Of a stretch of 64,000 nucleotides of DNA, positions 35,716 to 46,996 are shown in pieces (the first letter of the stretch is position 1; every line of letters begins with the position of its first letter). The notes beneath the pieces were generated by a model that worked only from the letters and a program-made list of their open reading frames with translations, ran no database searches and was not told the origin of the DNA. A program made the translations under genes and the position numbers. Location: assembly GCF_009828855.1 (NCBI RefSeq), contig NZ_WUAG01000002.1:1782287-1846286 (forward strand), in the 5' to 3' direction. Origin of the DNA: Psychromonas sp. L1A2 (lineage in GTDB: Bacteria; Pseudomonadota; Gammaproteobacteria; Enterobacterales; Psychromonadaceae).

Positions 35716-36387
35716 TTATCTTGGTTTAGCGAATACTTGAGTCCAATAACGTTGATAGTCAGAGTCACTATTTACTTGGCAAGCTAACCCCATTTCAGTC
35801 ACATCTGAATTCATAATATTAATGCAATGACCTTCACTAGACATCCACCCATCAACAACTTCTTGTGCTGAAATTTGACCGCCAGCAATGTTTTCAGAAA
35901 CACGACTCCAAGTGTAACCTTGTGCAGTAACACGGGTACCAACTGTGCTTCCATCTAAACCTGTATGATCAAAAAAATTATAATTTGCCATGTTATTTGA
36001 ATGCTCACTGGCCGCTAAGGTTAACGTACTACTCCAAGTTACTTCTGCCACAGCAGGGTAGCTTGTATTACCGCAGGTTTGACTCTCAATACGAAGCTGA
36101 TTAATTAATGCTAATACCTCAGATAAATTATCTTCGCATGTCATTAGGCTGTAATCTACGTTTGAAGTCTCAGTCTCAGTTGTAGTCGCAGAATCATCAA
36201 CAGAAGTCTCATTAGTAGTGCTTTCATTATTTGATTCATCGACATCAGTAGAGATATCATCGGATGAACTTGTTGAGGTGTTTTCTATACCCTCATCACT
36301 CGTTGATTCAGTTGTGCTGCTTGATGAATTACTACCACATCCAGTGATCATCAATATACAAAGTAAAGAGGCTAACCAATATTTCAT
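35716..36387 (-). CDS. CAP-domain (SCP/PR1-like) lipoprotein
   Basis: 223 residues with a lipoprotein signal ending ITGC (Cys17), so it is anchored by lipid. Residues 18-75 are a low-complexity Ser/Thr/Asp/Glu linker. The C-terminal CAP domain shows LINQLRIES, ASEHSNNMANYNFFDHTGLDG, RVSENIAGGQISAQEVVDGWMSSEGHCINIM and YWTQVFAKPR, including the His/Glu pairs of the family's cavity. Bacterial CAP lipoproteins are surface or periplasmic and of mostly unknown function. It lies between two MITEs. Confidence 0.85.
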   Translation of the reverse strand: MKYWLASLLCILMITGCGSNSSSSTTESTSDEGIENTSTSSSDDISTDVDESNNESTTNETSVDDSATTTETETSNVDYSLMTCEDNLSEVLALINQLRIESQTCGNTSYPAVAEVTWSSTLTLAASEHSNNMANYNFFDHTGLDGSTVGTRVTAQGYTWSRVSENIAGGQISAQEVVDGWMSSEGHCINIMNSDVTEMGLACQVNSDSDYQRYWTQVFAKPR

Positions 36388-36569
36388 TTTATCATTTCCT
36401 ATAGAGTCGTTGATTATCTAAATTTTCTTAGTTAGAAATAAGCAATTATATTTAAATCCTTTTTCTGGAAAAAATAGACAAGTCCTATTAATCTAAGTTC
36501 AACCTCACCTGAACCACTGTATATTTTTTTGGGGGAGGCGATTTAAAAAATAAAACACTTAAATAAAAA

Positions 36570-36619
36570 AAGCCCATATGCACTGTTTAATATAACGTTA
36601 AACATATGAATATGGGCTT
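36570..36619 (-). terminator. long hairpin terminator for the pckA transcript
   Basis: AAGCCCATAT (36570-36579) pairs with ATATGGGCTT (36610-36619), and inner arms TGTTTAA/TTAAACA extend the fold. The run of A at 36564-36571 gives a T-run on the minus strand, so it serves leftward transcription coming from pckA. Confidence 0.75.
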
Positions 36620-36630
36620 GGTAGCCTACT

Positions 36631-36792
36631 ATACCAATTACAATAAATAGTTTATCTATTTTACTGGTTAAAACAGCCCACTACCTCGTTGTAAATTTCG
36701 TAAATAGAACAGCGGTTTACGTCAATTTACACCTTGAATTGAACTGTTTTTTCAGCGCGAAATTTAGATAACATATTTAATGTAATCGGTAT
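36631..36792. mobile_element. 162-bp intact MITE between pckA and its terminator
   Basis: Left end ATACCAATTACAATAAATAG and reversed right end ATACCGATTACATTAAATAT are inverted copies, both extending toward TTATCTA. The inside shares TCGTTGTAAATTTCGTAAA (36686-36704) and TCAATTTACACCTT (36722-36735), inverted, with the element at 30512-30897. No gene. It lies 18 bp past the pckA stop. Confidence 0.8.
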
Positions 36793-36809
36793 TAATAACT
36801 AAGTGTTGA

Positions 36810-38429
36810 TTAGCTTGTAAATATTGGCCCGGCAGAAAGTAATACTTTACCTTCTTTTTTATCGGTATAACGATCAAAGTTCTTAATGAATAGATGCGCT
36901 AGTTTTTCTGCTTTAGTATTCCATTCTTCAGTATCAGCGTAAGTATCACGTGGATCTAAAATCGCACTATTTACATTAGGTAATGCAGTAGGCACTTCTA
37001 AGTTAAATAATGGGATAGTTTTCGTTTCTGCTTTTTCAATAGATCCATCTAAAATAGCATCAATAATACCGCGAGTGTCTTTAATTGAAATACGTTTGCC
37101 AGAACCATTCCATCCAGTGTTTACGAGGTAAGCTTCTGCGCCACAAGCTTCCATACGCTTGACTAATTGCTCTGCATATTGTGTTGGATGCAGACTTAAA
37201 AAAGCGGCGCCAAAACACGCTGAAAAAGTAGGAGTAGGCTCTGTGATCCCTCGTTCTGTACCCGCTAACTTAGCTGTAAAGCCAGATAAGAAGTGATACT
37301 GTGTTTGTGCTTTAGTAAGTTTAGATACTGGCGGTAAAACCCCAAATGCATCGGCGGTTAAAAATATTACTTTTTGAGCATGACCGCCTTTTGAGATAGG
37401 TTTCACGATATTTTCAATATGATAAATTGGGTATGAAACTCGGCCGTTTTCAGTTTTACTGGCATCATCATAATCAACAACACCTTGTTCATCTATCATC
37501 ACATTTTCTAGTAGAGCATTACGTTTAATCGCTCCAAAGATATCTGGTTCAGCTTCAGCACTTAAACGTACTGTTTTAGCGTAACACCCACCTTCAAAGT
37601 TAAATACACCATCATCATCCCAGCCATGCTCATCATCACCGATTAATTGACGTTTAGGATCTGTTGAAAGTGTTGTTTTACCGGTGCCAGATAAACCAAA
37701 GAAAATAGCCGTATCGCCAGCTTTTCCGACATTAGCTGAACAATGCATAGAGGCCATACCGTTGAGAGGTAATAAGTAGTTCATGACAGAGAATAAACCC
37801 TTTTTCATTTCTCCACCGTACCAAGTACCACCAATAACTTGTATTTTTTCAGTTAAGTTAAAGGCAACAAAGTTCTCAGAGTTTAACCCTTGCTCTTTCC
37901 AGTTTGGGTTATTTGTTTTTGACCCATTCATCACTACAAAATCAGGTTCAAAATCAATTAATTCTTCCGCAGTTGGGCGAATAAACATGTTAGTGACAAA
38001 ATGTGCTTGCCAAGCAACTTCCATAATAAAACGCACTTTTAAACGTGAATTAACATTAGCACCACAATAAGCATCAACCACAAAGAGTTTTTTATTAGAA
38101 AGTTGGTCTGTTACGACTGTTTTAAGCGCCGACCAAGTTGATTGGTCAATGGCTTTATTATCATTCTTACCTTGATCGCTCCACCAAACAGTATCGCGAG
38201 TCGTGTCATCTTTTAATATATATTTATCTTTAGGAGAACGACCAGTAAAAATGCCAGTATCAACAGCAACGGTTCCATTCTCAGTAATGATACCTTTTTC
38301 ACAGCCGCTTAAAGAGGTCGCTGTCTCTTCTATAAATAGGGTTTCATAACTAGGATTGTAAATAACCTCAGAGATATCTGTTATGCCGTATTTTTCCAGT
38401 TGTGTTGTCGATAGTACTGTCTGAGCCAT
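36810..38429 (-). CDS. pckA: phosphoenolpyruvate carboxykinase (ATP)
   Basis: 539 residues, the standard length for the ATP-dependent enzyme, which decarboxylates oxaloacetate to PEP in gluconeogenesis. The nucleotide-binding loop [15 protein letters not shown] (P-loop near 245-252), the preceding [11 protein letters not shown] with the Mn-site Lys, and [15 protein letters not shown] metal-binding region are all intact. It sits beside hslO-hslR, a conserved gammaproteobacterial order. Confidence 0.96.
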   Translation of the reverse strand: MAQTVLSTTQLEKYGITDISEVIYNPSYETLFIEETATSLSGCEKGIITENGTVAVDTGIFTGRSPKDKYILKDDTTRDTVWWSDQGKNDNKAIDQSTWSALKTVVTDQLSNKKLFVVDAYCGANVNSRLKVRFIMEVAWQAHFVTNMFIRPTAEELIDFEPDFVVMNGSKTNNPNWKEQGLNSENFVAFNLTEKIQVIGGTWYGGEMKKGLFSVMNYLLPLNGMASMHCSANVGKAGDTAIFFGLSGTGKTTLSTDPKRQLIGDDEHGWDDDGVFNFEGGCYAKTVRLSAEAEPDIFGAIKRNALLENVMIDEQGVVDYDDASKTENGRVSYPIYHIENIVKPISKGGHAQKVIFLTADAFGVLPPVSKLTKAQTQYHFLSGFTAKLAGTERGITEPTPTFSACFGAAFLSLHPTQYAEQLVKRMEACGAEAYLVNTGWNGSGKRISIKDTRGIIDAILDGSIEKAETKTIPLFNLEVPTALPNVNSAILDPRDTYADTEEWNTKAEKLAHLFIKNFDRYTDKKEGKVLLSAGPIFTS

Positions 38430-38603
38430 GTTATTTTTCCCCTTATAACTTATGATCTTTCTATTAAAAAAAAGTGAAGTAAGAATTTGGAGAGTAAGTG
38501 AATTATGGGAAAAGAAGTGGGATCTGGGTCTGATTCTTGATCAAATAGATGCCACAGAAAAATATCTATGGCAACTTTGTGAGGTCACACTTTTGTATGA
38601 TAA

Positions 38604-39464
38604 TTAATGTTTTGGGTCTGTAGAAGTAAATAAAATTTGAAGATCTTTTTCTTTAAAAGAGTAAGTTGTTGCGCAATATTCACAACGCATATCAATGCTT
38701 TCTTGCTCTTCCAATATTTCTTTTATTTCTGTTTCATTAAGTGATGCTAATGATGATAAACAACGTTCTTGTGAACAACCACATTTGAAGCTAATTGGTT
38801 GCATTTCAAATAAGCGTACTTTCTCTTGATGATATAAACGGAATAATAATTCATCATTCTGTAATGTATAAATTTCTTCAGCTTTAATCGTCCCCGCTAA
38901 TGCACATACATGAGCGAAGTCTTCTTCATGCGTATCACTGTGAGCAGGTAATGTTTGAATTAATAGGCCAGCAGCCTGTACAGGAGTTGCTTGGCTGTCT
39001 GCAAATAGACTGATTTTAGTTGCGAGTTGTTCAGATTGAACAAAGTAATCTTCTAAACATGCCGCTAGCGTATCTTTTTCAAGTGCGACTATGCCTTGGT
39101 AGCGTTCACCATCTTCGGGTGTGATAGTAATCATCAGATTACCTTTACCAATTAGTTGTGAAAATGATAAACCTGTTGTATCACCTTCATAACGCGCTGT
39201 TCCACGTACTTCTAAATCTTGATTCGCATTAATGACTGCCATGCTGAGTGGACCATCACCTTGAATTTGTACGGTTATTTTTCCTTCAAACTTTAAGGTT
39301 GCGGTTAATAAGCTAGTTGCTATTAGCAGTTCTCCAATAGTATTCGCTATTTCAGCAGGGTAGTCGTGGTTATCAATGCATTGTTCAAATGCACTGTGTG
39401 CTTGTGCAATTTCACCACGAATTTCAAAATCATCAAATAGGAAGCGTTGTAGTTGGTCTGTCAT
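38604..39464 (-). CDS. hslO: Hsp33 redox-regulated chaperone
   Basis: 286 residues from the ATG at 39464 (MTDQLQRFLFDDFEIRGE), preferred over an ATG four codons upstream because GAGA lies at good spacing and the start matches family length. The C-terminal zinc-redox switch is intact: CGCSQERC and CEYC. Hsp33 is a cytoplasmic holdase activated by oxidation of these cysteines. It lies downstream of hslR, 29 bp apart, as in other gammaproteobacteria. Confidence 0.94.
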   Translation of the reverse strand: MTDQLQRFLFDDFEIRGEIAQAHSAFEQCIDNHDYPAEIANTIGELLIATSLLTATLKFEGKITVQIQGDGPLSMAVINANQDLEVRGTARYEGDTTGLSFSQLIGKGNLMITITPEDGERYQGIVALEKDTLAACLEDYFVQSEQLATKISLFADSQATPVQAAGLLIQTLPAHSDTHEEDFAHVCALAGTIKAEEIYTLQNDELLFRLYHQEKVRLFEMQPISFKCGCSQERCLSSLASLNETEIKEILEEQESIDMRCEYCATTYSFKEKDLQILFTSTDPKH

Positions 39465-39493
39465 AAAGTCTCTCAATATATATTCTGCAGCGG

Positions 39494-39898
39494 CTAGTCA
39501 AAATTCGCTGTGTTACGTTGTGTTTTTGCGTGTATTAACTCACGGCGTTCTTTTTTATTTGGCTTACGATCTGGATGTGGCGCGTTCTGTAAACTTAGTT
39601 TACGAAGCAATTGGTGTTGTTCTCGTTTAACGACACTTTTTTCTGTTTCTTGATATAGCGTTTGTGCAATCGGAGCACCTCTGCGATGCTCTGAAATTGC
39701 TTCAACAGTCACCTCAAACAGAAGTTCGCCTTGACGTATTGATAGTGTTGCGCCAATTTCTACTATTTTACTCGCTTTACAGCGTTGGCCGTTGTAATGG
39801 ACTTTGCCACCTTGCACCATATCTCGTGCTAAGCCTCGAGTTTTATAAAACCGAGATGCCCATAACCATTTATCTAATCTGACTGTTGATTTTGTCAT
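39494..39898 (-). CDS. hslR: Hsp15 ribosome-associated heat shock protein
   Basis: 134 residues. The N-terminal S4 RNA-binding domain is clear (VRLDKWLWASRFYKTRGLAR..., GGKVHYNGQRCKASKIV), followed by the basic C-terminal tail (KKERRELIHAKTQRN) of HslR. It binds stalled 50S subunits carrying nascent chain to recycle them. It heads an hslR-hslO operon and is divergent from gspC. Confidence 0.93.
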   Translation of the reverse strand: MTKSTVRLDKWLWASRFYKTRGLARDMVQGGKVHYNGQRCKASKIVEIGATLSIRQGELLFEVTVEAISEHRRGAPIAQTLYQETEKSVVKREQHQLLRKLSLQNAPHPDRKPNKKERRELIHAKTQRNTANFD

Positions 39899-40181
39899 AA
39901 TTTATAACTCGAAAAAGCGAAGTGTAGTATAGCAAAAAGCACTTATTTACTAAACTAAAACAAAATAATGAACTGATTATTTATAGATGGGGTCAAAAGC
40001 AGATAAATCAAGGCGTGTTTATGCCATAATATTGATTATAAAGTCGTTATTTTATCGACAACTGCACCTTAAACTTATAGCCTAAGTCCCATTATTGAAA
40101 TTGTCTTATGATATCTTTTTATAAACAGCTTCGTTAGCATTAATATGACAGCAATAAGAATTGATATTTAATGATTTAGTT

Positions 40182-40189
40182 ACAGGATG
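40182..40189 (+). promoter_or_regulatory. ACAGGATG motif on the first gspC start codon
   Basis: ACAGGATG, identical to the loop of several hairpins in the CsrB-like RNA, includes the ATG at 40187. CsrA bound here would block initiation. No good flanking stem is visible, and the same 8-mer also occurs in scsB coding sequence, so chance is possible. Confidence 0.3.
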
Positions 40190-41059
40190 AGAATAGAGGT
40201 TATGATTTCCCTACTACCGAAAATAATACTGGCAGTGATCTGTGCTTTAATCGCTTATCAATCAGGTGTATTAACTTGGTCTTTATACCCAGTTAAAGAA
40301 TCATCTTATAATTGGAGTCCAACGGCTCAAAAAATAGAAAATAAAGCGATTGCGTTAAATACTAAAAAATTACAACAGCAATTATTATTTGGGAAGTATG
40401 AAGGTGAAGGTAATAAAGTCGTTAATAACGAAAGTCTGACTGAAGCTCCTAAAACACGTCTTAAACTTACCTTAGTGGGTATTGTCGCATCGTCTGAACC
40501 ACAATTTTCAAGTGTCATTATTGAATATAAAAGAATGCAAGATAGCTATTTTATAGATTCTGAAATTCCAGGCACAGATGCAATCGTGACTGAAATTTAT
40601 AGTGATCGAATCATTATTAATGTTAATGGTGAAAAGCAAACCTTAATCTTAGATGGGTTAGAACAAGCTAATAAAAGAATGGATACTATCGAAAAAGGGC
40701 AGGAAGTTAATGTTCCTTCTAAAAAACGTAGAAGCCGTACAAAAAAGACAACAGAGATAGATCTAAATAGAGAATTATTAGTCGAAGACCCAGGAAAATT
40801 ACTTGATTATATTAATATCTCTCCTGTACGAGATGGAAATCTGATTAAAGGTTATAAAGTTAACCCAGGTAAAAAACCAGAATTATTTGAAGAAGCTGGA
40901 TTACAAGCAGATGATTTAGTCATTGAACTAAATGGGGTCGATTTAACCGATATAACTCAAGCATTAGGCTTAATGAAAGAGTTCCCTACCATGACGGAAA
41001 TGAGCTTAACGGTTGATCGTGATGGTGAGTTAAATGAGTTATTTATTAGTATTCCATAA
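40187..41059 (+). CDS. gspC: type II secretion system protein GspC
   Basis: 290 residues from the ATG at 40187; a second ATG at 40202 is possible and neither has well-spaced Shine-Dalgarno. Single membrane helix (about 10-30 in the longer form), a periplasmic homology region near 90-150 (KTRLKLTLVGIVASSEPQFSSVII), and a C-terminal PDZ domain (about 205-285, LFEEAGLQADDLVIELNGVDL). GspC links the inner-membrane platform to the GspD secretin and helps select substrates. First gene of gspC-N. Confidence 0.93.
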   Translation: MRIEVMISLLPKIILAVICALIAYQSGVLTWSLYPVKESSYNWSPTAQKIENKAIALNTKKLQQQLLFGKYEGEGNKVVNNESLTEAPKTRLKLTLVGIVASSEPQFSSVIIEYKRMQDSYFIDSEIPGTDAIVTEIYSDRIIINVNGEKQTLILDGLEQANKRMDTIEKGQEVNVPSKKRRSRTKKTTEIDLNRELLVEDPGKLLDYINISPVRDGNLIKGYKVNPGKKPELFEEAGLQADDLVIELNGVDLTDITQALGLMKEFPTMTEMSLTVDRDGELNELFISIP

Positions 41060-41164
41060 TATAAAAGCAAGTATAAAAATAAGTTTAGACAACTAAACTA
41101 CTAATAACAGTCGTTTATTAACTAATGACTATATACAGAAATATGTAAAAATGAGGTTGGTGTA

Positions 41165-43177
41165 ATGATTTTAGGGATTAAGAAAAAACTGGTCAGACTA
41201 ATAGGGGCCAGTGTTTTTATTTTACTTTCACAGTCCACTCTAGTGCAAGCGGCTGAGTTTTCAGCAAGTTTTAAAAATGCCGATCTTAATGAGTTTATTA
41301 ATATTGTTGGTAAAAACTTACAGAAAACAATTATCTTGGATCCTGCTGTACGAGGTAAAATTAATGTACGTAGTTATGACCTTCTTAATGAAAAGCAATA
41401 TTATCAATTCTTTTTAAATGTATTAGAAGTTTATGGTTTTGCTGTCGTTGAAATGGATAATGGCATCCTTAAAGTTATTAAATCGAAAGATGCCAAAGTA
41501 GCCGCCATTCCTGTTATTGATGATGGTAATCAATACAAAGGTGATGAAATGGTTACGCGCGTTGTGCCCGTCATCAATGTCTCAGTAAGAGAATTAGCGC
41601 CTTTATTACGTCAACTTAATGATAGTGCTGGCGGTGGTAATGTTGTGCATTACGATCCTTCAAATGTAATTATGATCACTGGGCGTGCTGCGGTTGTTAA
41701 CCGTTTAGTCAAAATTATTCAGCGTGTTGATAGGGCCGGTGACCAAGAAGTTGATATTGTTAAGCTAGAGTTTGCTAGTGCCTTAGATATGGTGAATATG
41801 ATCAACTCTATTCAACAAACATCTACTAGTTCAAAAAATAGCTCTACTAGTGTGCTTAAACCTCGCTTAGTGGCTGATGAAAGAACTAATTCAGTTATTA
41901 TTAGTGGAGAACCAAATACGCGAGCACGTGTTATTAAGCTAGTTAAATCATTAGATAACGAATTAAAAAATAATGGTAATACACGTGTTTTTTATCTGAA
42001 ATATGCCAACGCCAAAGAGGTTGTTCAGGTGTTAAGTGGTGTTAGTCAAGGTCTTGAAGAAGCAGGTAAATCATCTAACTCAACAAATAAACAACCGAAT
42101 GTAAATATTCAAGCGCATGATGCGACTAATTCAATTATCATTTCTGCACAACCCGCGTTAATGTCATCATTAAGCAGCATTATTCATCAGCTTGATATTC
42201 GTAGAGCGCAAGTATTAGTTGAAGCCATTATCGTTGAAGTATCTGAAGGTGACGGTGTAAATTTAAGTGTGCAATGGGCTTCTACTTCAGGTCTTGGTAC
42301 TCAGTTTAATGATAACGGAGCTTCTATTGGTGAATTAGCAGCAGGTGCTTATGCTATTGATAATGATTCAGATGATTTTGAAGATTTAGCCTCAACTATT
42401 TCTTCAATTTCAGGTGGAATTGCTGGTTATGTTGGTAGTGATTGGGCTGCGATTTTACAAGCCTTAAGCAGTACTAGTACATCAAATATTCTGGCAACAC
42501 CAAGTTTAACAACACTCGATAATCAAGAAGCTAGTTTCATTGTTGGTGATGAAGTACCTGTACTAACAGGTTCTACATCTAGCTCAACAAATGCCAATCC
42601 TTTCCAAACAATTGAACGTAAAGAAGTTGGTATTAAGCTGAAAGTGACACCTCAAATCAATGAAGGTGACTCGGTGCAGATGGTCATTGAGCAAGAAGTG
42701 TCGAGTATCCAAGGACAAACCTCTGTGGATGTTGTTTTTGCAACCCGTTCAGTTAAAACCACTGTGTTAGCAAAATCAGGCGAAACCATCGTTATTGGTG
42801 GGTTAATTGATGAAGAAGTTAATGAGTCCGTTGATAAAGTGCCTATCTTAGGTGATATCCCTTATATCGGTTGGTTATTCCGTTCGACTAAAAGCAGTAC
42901 TGAAAAACGTAACTTAATGATCTTTTTACGTGCAACCATTATTCGTGATGACCAAACGATGAGAGAATTAAGCCAGCGTAAGTATAGCTTAATGCGAGAA
43001 GTGCAACTTGGTGAAGATGAAAAAGGCATTGCTTTAATGCCTGATAGTAATGTGCCTCTTCTACCTGAATGGGGACAACCAGTTGAAATTGATCCTGAGA
43101 CTTTTATAGGGCATTCTGATGCTTTTATTGATAAAAAAGTTGAAAGTGTAATTAAAGAAGCGGATCGACCAATATGA
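41165..43177 (+). CDS. gspD: type II secretion system secretin GspD
   Basis: 670 residues with a signal peptide ending LVQA. N-terminal N0-N3 domains ([19 protein letters not shown], then three KH-like repeats with [49 protein letters not shown]) lead to the secretin beta-barrel ([38 protein letters not shown]). It forms the outer-membrane channel for folded exoproteins. The last bases overlap gspE. Confidence 0.96.
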   Translation: MILGIKKKLVRLIGASVFILLSQSTLVQAAEFSASFKNADLNEFINIVGKNLQKTIILDPAVRGKINVRSYDLLNEKQYYQFFLNVLEVYGFAVVEMDNGILKVIKSKDAKVAAIPVIDDGNQYKGDEMVTRVVPVINVSVRELAPLLRQLNDSAGGGNVVHYDPSNVIMITGRAAVVNRLVKIIQRVDRAGDQEVDIVKLEFASALDMVNMINSIQQTSTSSKNSSTSVLKPRLVADERTNSVIISGEPNTRARVIKLVKSLDNELKNNGNTRVFYLKYANAKEVVQVLSGVSQGLEEAGKSSNSTNKQPNVNIQAHDATNSIIISAQPALMSSLSSIIHQLDIRRAQVLVEAIIVEVSEGDGVNLSVQWASTSGLGTQFNDNGASIGELAAGAYAIDNDSDDFEDLASTISSISGGIAGYVGSDWAAILQALSSTSTSNILATPSLTTLDNQEASFIVGDEVPVLTGSTSSSTNANPFQTIERKEVGIKLKVTPQINEGDSVQMVIEQEVSSIQGQTSVDVVFATRSVKTTVLAKSGETIVIGGLIDEEVNESVDKVPILGDIPYIGWLFRSTKSSTEKRNLMIFLRATIIRDDQTMRELSQRKYSLMREVQLGEDEKGIALMPDSNVPLLPEWGQPVEIDPETFIGHSDAFIDKKVESVIKEADRPI

Positions 43178-44697
43178 GTGATTTAAGCGATGTTGATGCT
43201 GCGATTGTTGATCCGGAGGTCGTTGAATTTACGCCTTCGGGACAATTGCCTTTTGCTTTTTCTAAAAAGCATGAGCTCGTTATGTCTCACGATGGTAAAA
43301 GTAGTGCGCTATGTTTTAAGCAAGTGCCTACTGTAGATTTATTAGTAGAAGCTAGACGAGTTATTGGACACTCCTTTACTACTCAGCAGGTCGATGATGA
43401 AACCTTTGACCGACTTGTTGCCCGTGCTTATCAATCATCATCATTGGAAGCGCAACAATTAATGCAAGACTTGGGAGCTGATGATTTCTTTACGTTAGCT
43501 GAAGAGTTACCCTCGGACGACGATTTATTAGAAGCCGAAGATGATGCGCCGATCATTAAGTTGATTAATGCGATGTTAGGCGAAGCGATTAAAGAAGAAG
43601 CCTCAGATATCCATATCGAAACCTTTGAACAAACATTAGTTATTCGTTTTCGTATTGACGGTGTATTACGTGAAATATTGAAACCGCAACGTAAATTAGC
43701 GGCTTTATTGGTTTCACGTATCAAAGTAATGGCAAAGCTTGATATTGCAGAGAAACGTATCCCACAAGATGGCCGTATTTCATTACGTATCGGTGGTCGA
43801 GCGGTTGATGTTCGTGTGTCAACTATGCCTGCTAGCCATGGCGAGCGTGTTGTATTACGTTTATTAGATAAAAATGCAGTTAAATTAGATTTATCAACGC
43901 TTGGTATGACTAAGCAAAACCATATTTTATTGCAAAACCTCATTCATAAACCACACGGTATTATCCTTGTTACTGGTCCTACTGGCTCGGGTAAAAGTAC
44001 CACTCTCTATGCGGGTTTATTAGAAATTAATTCTAGAGATAGGAATATATTAACCGTCGAAGACCCGATTGAGTATTCCATTGACGGTATCGGTCAAACA
44101 CAAGTTAATACAAAGGTTGATATGACCTTTGCGCGGGGTCTGCGTGCTATTTTACGGCAAGACCCTGATGTTGTTATGATTGGTGAGATCCGAGACCTTG
44201 AGACTGCGGAAATATCAGTACAAGCCAGCTTAACAGGTCACTTAGTATTATCTACCTTACATACTAATACGGCCGTTGGTGCGGTAACCCGTTTACGTGA
44301 TATGGGGGTAGAACCTTTCCTTTTATCCTCAAGTATTCTTGGTGTGTTAGCGCAGCGTTTAGTGCGACGGTTATGTCCGAAATGTAAAGCGGCTCATCCA
44401 GCGAGTGCTTCTGAAAAAGTTATTTTAGGTAAAGCTGAAAACGAAGAAGCTATTATTTATCGACCTGCTGGTTGCCATAATTGTAATCATACAGGCTATC
44501 GAGGACGTACAGGTATTCATGAATTATTAGTGGTGAATGAAGTGGTACGTGAATTAATTCATACTGGTGCTGGCGAACAAGCCATTGAACGTGAAATACG
44601 TAAAACCTCTCAGAGTATTCGAGACGATGGACTACAGAAAGTCTTAGTGGGTTTGACTACGTTAGAAGAAATCTTACGTGTAACTAGAGAGGATTAG
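43174..44697 (+). CDS. gspE: type II secretion system ATPase GspE
   Basis: 507 residues. Walker [10 protein letters not shown] (268-276), Asp box ([12 protein letters not shown]), Walker B ([12 protein letters not shown]), His box ([14 protein letters not shown]) and a four-cysteine zinc site (CPKCK...CHNC) are intact. It is the cytoplasmic hexameric ATPase that drives pseudopilus assembly. Its start overlaps the gspD stop by 4 bp. Confidence 0.97.
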   Translation: MSDLSDVDAAIVDPEVVEFTPSGQLPFAFSKKHELVMSHDGKSSALCFKQVPTVDLLVEARRVIGHSFTTQQVDDETFDRLVARAYQSSSLEAQQLMQDLGADDFFTLAEELPSDDDLLEAEDDAPIIKLINAMLGEAIKEEASDIHIETFEQTLVIRFRIDGVLREILKPQRKLAALLVSRIKVMAKLDIAEKRIPQDGRISLRIGGRAVDVRVSTMPASHGERVVLRLLDKNAVKLDLSTLGMTKQNHILLQNLIHKPHGIILVTGPTGSGKSTTLYAGLLEINSRDRNILTVEDPIEYSIDGIGQTQVNTKVDMTFARGLRAILRQDPDVVMIGEIRDLETAEISVQASLTGHLVLSTLHTNTAVGAVTRLRDMGVEPFLLSSSILGVLAQRLVRRLCPKCKAAHPASASEKVILGKAENEEAIIYRPAGCHNCNHTGYRGRTGIHELLVVNEVVRELIHTGAGEQAIEREIRKTSQSIRDDGLQKVLVGLTTLEEILRVTRED

Positions 44698-44698
44698 T

Positions 44699-45913
44699 GT
44701 GGCTACTTTTTCTTATAAAGCGCTAGACGCAAAAGGTAAACAAAAAAAAGGGACTCAAGAGGCTGACTCTGCGCGTATGTTACGACAACAATTACGTAAT
44801 GCAGGGATGACTCCGTTAGAAGTAGAGGCTATTTCAGTTAAGCGTAAAAAAGCAGGTAAGAGCTTTCTTCAAAGCAAAATTAAAACCGCTGATCTTGCTT
44901 TAATTACGCGTCAATTATCTACCTTAGTTGCTTCCTCTATTCCTATTGAAGAATCATTACAAGCCGTTGCAGATCAATGTGATAAACCAAAAATAAAAGA
45001 TATGATCTCATCGGTTCGTGGGGGCGTGATTGAAGGACATAGTCTCGCTGATAGTATGCGTAGTTATCCGATGATCTTCGATAACTTATTCTGTGCAATG
45101 GTTGCCGCCGGTGAAAAATCAGGACATTTAGAAAAAGTATTAGATCGGCTCGCTGATTACGCTGAGCAACGACAAGAAATGAAAAGTAAAATGATGCAAG
45201 CTTTGATCTATCCGATCGTTTTAACGCTTGTTGCTATATCGGTTGTGGCTATTTTATTGACCTCTGTTGTGCCTCAAGTTGTTGGACAGTTTCAACATAT
45301 GGGAGCAGATCTTCCTGGCTCGACTACTTTTTTGATTGCCGCTAGTGATGCGGTAAGTGCTTATGGTTTCTATTTTGTTGTTCTGTGTATTATTGCTTCT
45401 TTACTGTTTAAACAGTATCTCAAAAAAGCCAAGAACCAATTACGATTTGATCGCTATTTATTAACTGTGCCTGTTGTTGGTAAAGTTGCAAATGAATTAA
45501 ATACCGCTCGTTTTGCAAGAACATTGAGTATTTTAAACAGTAGTGCTGTTCCATTACTGGATGCTATGAGTATTGCAGGGGATGTGTTAAGTAACCAATA
45601 CATTCGTTTAAAAGTAGGTGAAGCTGCCGAACGTGTTCGTGAAGGGACAAGTTTAGGTAGGGCATTAGAAAGTACTAAGCTATTTCCTCCTATGATGTTA
45701 CATATGATCATGAGTGGTGAGCGTAGCGGTGAATTAGGCAATATGTTGGAACGATCTGCAGATAATCAAGACAAACAGTTTTCAGCACAAGTAACATTAG
45801 CGTTGGGTTTATTTGAACCTGCACTGGTTATTTCGATGGCCTGTGTTGTTTTGTTTATTGTTGCTGCTATTTTACAGCCTATTTTGGCACTTAATAATAT
45901 GGTATCAGGTTAG
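44699..45913 (+). CDS. gspF: type II secretion system inner-membrane protein GspF
   Basis: 404 residues from a GTG start at 44699, one base after the gspE stop. Two T2SF domains (LALITRQLSTLVASSIPIEESL... and RFARTLSILNSSAVPLLDAM...) and three membrane helices give the usual platform protein. It holds GspE and the pseudopilins at the inner membrane. Confidence 0.95.
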   Translation: MATFSYKALDAKGKQKKGTQEADSARMLRQQLRNAGMTPLEVEAISVKRKKAGKSFLQSKIKTADLALITRQLSTLVASSIPIEESLQAVADQCDKPKIKDMISSVRGGVIEGHSLADSMRSYPMIFDNLFCAMVAAGEKSGHLEKVLDRLADYAEQRQEMKSKMMQALIYPIVLTLVAISVVAILLTSVVPQVVGQFQHMGADLPGSTTFLIAASDAVSAYGFYFVVLCIIASLLFKQYLKKAKNQLRFDRYLLTVPVVGKVANELNTARFARTLSILNSSAVPLLDAMSIAGDVLSNQYIRLKVGEAAERVREGTSLGRALESTKLFPPMMLHMIMSGERSGELGNMLERSADNQDKQFSAQVTLALGLFEPALVISMACVVLFIVAAILQPILALNNMVSG

Positions 45914-45952
45914 CTGAGCCATTTGTTTTATATAATAAAAAAGGATTAAAGA

Positions 45953-46393
45953 GTGAGAAATTTCAAATCAACTACTCAACAAAAAGGTTTTACTTTATTA
46001 GAAATCATGGTGGTTATCGTGATTTTAGGTGTACTAGCAGCCATGGTTGTTCCTAATTTAATCGGTAATAAAGATAAAGCTGATATTCAAAAAGTAAAAT
46101 CTGATGTAGTGGCATTAGAAAATGCATTAGATATGTATAAATTAGACAATAGTATTTACCCTACAACTGACCAAGGTTTAGAAGCATTAGTTACAGAGCC
46201 AAGTTCTACTCCATCACCACGTAACTACCGAGAAGATGGTTACATTAAGCGTCTTCCTCAAGACCCTTGGGGAAATGACTACGTGTTAAATAGTCCAGGT
46301 GAAAAAGGAAAAGTCGATATTCTTTCTGTTGGTCTTGATGGTGAAGAAGGGACTGATGATGACATCGGTAACTGGAACTTAAATGACAAATAA
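45953..46393 (+). CDS. gspG: major pseudopilin GspG
   Basis: 146 residues from a GTG start with AAGGA upstream. Type III prepilin leader QQKG/FTLLEIM cut after Gly12 by the prepilin peptidase (not in this window), followed by the hydrophobic helix VVIVILGVLAAMVVPNLIG. The C-terminal calcium-loop region typical of GspG (DILSVGLDGEEGTDDDIGNW) is present. It forms the shaft of the pseudopilus. Confidence 0.96.
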   Translation: MRNFKSTTQQKGFTLLEIMVVIVILGVLAAMVVPNLIGNKDKADIQKVKSDVVALENALDMYKLDNSIYPTTDQGLEALVTEPSSTPSPRNYREDGYIKRLPQDPWGNDYVLNSPGEKGKVDILSVGLDGEEGTDDDIGNWNLNDK

Positions 46394-46408
46394 TAGTTTA
46401 TATTATTA

Positions 46409-46996
46409 ATGTTGATAACGATGCGTAAAGCACAAGGGTTTACTCTCTTAGAAATCATGCTTGTTATGTTATTAATGGGGATGATTTCTGTTGGTGTAGT
46501 AATGACTTTACCCAGTTCAGGTAGTACTGCCCAAGGTAGCCAATGGCATGCGCAACGTTTTAGTACGTTATTACAACTTGCCCAAGATCAGGCGTTAATA
46601 TTAAACACTGAATTTGGCATCCAATTTAATGAGCAAGGCTATACATTTGCTTCGTATGACGTTAATAAAAGACAATGGTTACCACTGATTAATTCTCGTA
46701 TCGAAGCCGATGTAATACTCCCTGATACTGTGATTGCTGAATATAACTTAGCGGGTAGTGTTTGGGGTGAACTTGAAGCTGCACAAAGTGCGGTTAATGA
46801 TGATTCATTCATCGATGAGTCATATACAGTGGATATTGGAGAAGAACAGGAAAGTACTATTCAGCCGAGTGTGTATGTTATGTCCAGTGGTGAAGTGACC
46901 CCTTTTAGTTATCAATTTTCTAATGTCGGTGACGAAGAACATACTGTCACTGTTAAAGTCGCCATGACTGGCTTAATCGAAATATTAAGTGAGTAG
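46409..46996 (+). CDS. gspH: minor pseudopilin GspH
   Basis: 195 residues; leader MLITMRKAQG/FTLLEIML with cleavage after Gly10. An alternative start is the fifth codon (ATG at 46421); neither has a strong ribosome-binding site. The globular part is GspH-like. Part of the pseudopilus with I, J and K. Confidence 0.9.
   Translation: MLITMRKAQGFTLLEIMLVMLLMGMISVGVVMTLPSSGSTAQGSQWHAQRFSTLLQLAQDQALILNTEFGIQFNEQGYTFASYDVNKRQWLPLINSRIEADVILPDTVIAEYNLAGSVWGELEAAQSAVNDDSFIDESYTVDIGEEQESTIQPSVYVMSSGEVTPFSYQFSNVGDEEHTVTVKVAMTGLIEILSE

Larger units (their letters stand above)
36388..36809. other. intergenic region with pckA terminator and MITE
   Basis: 422 bp: the terminator at 36570-36619, the MITE at 36631-36792, and an AT-rich upstream region of the CAP lipoprotein. 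Nothing else recognised. Confidence 0.5.
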
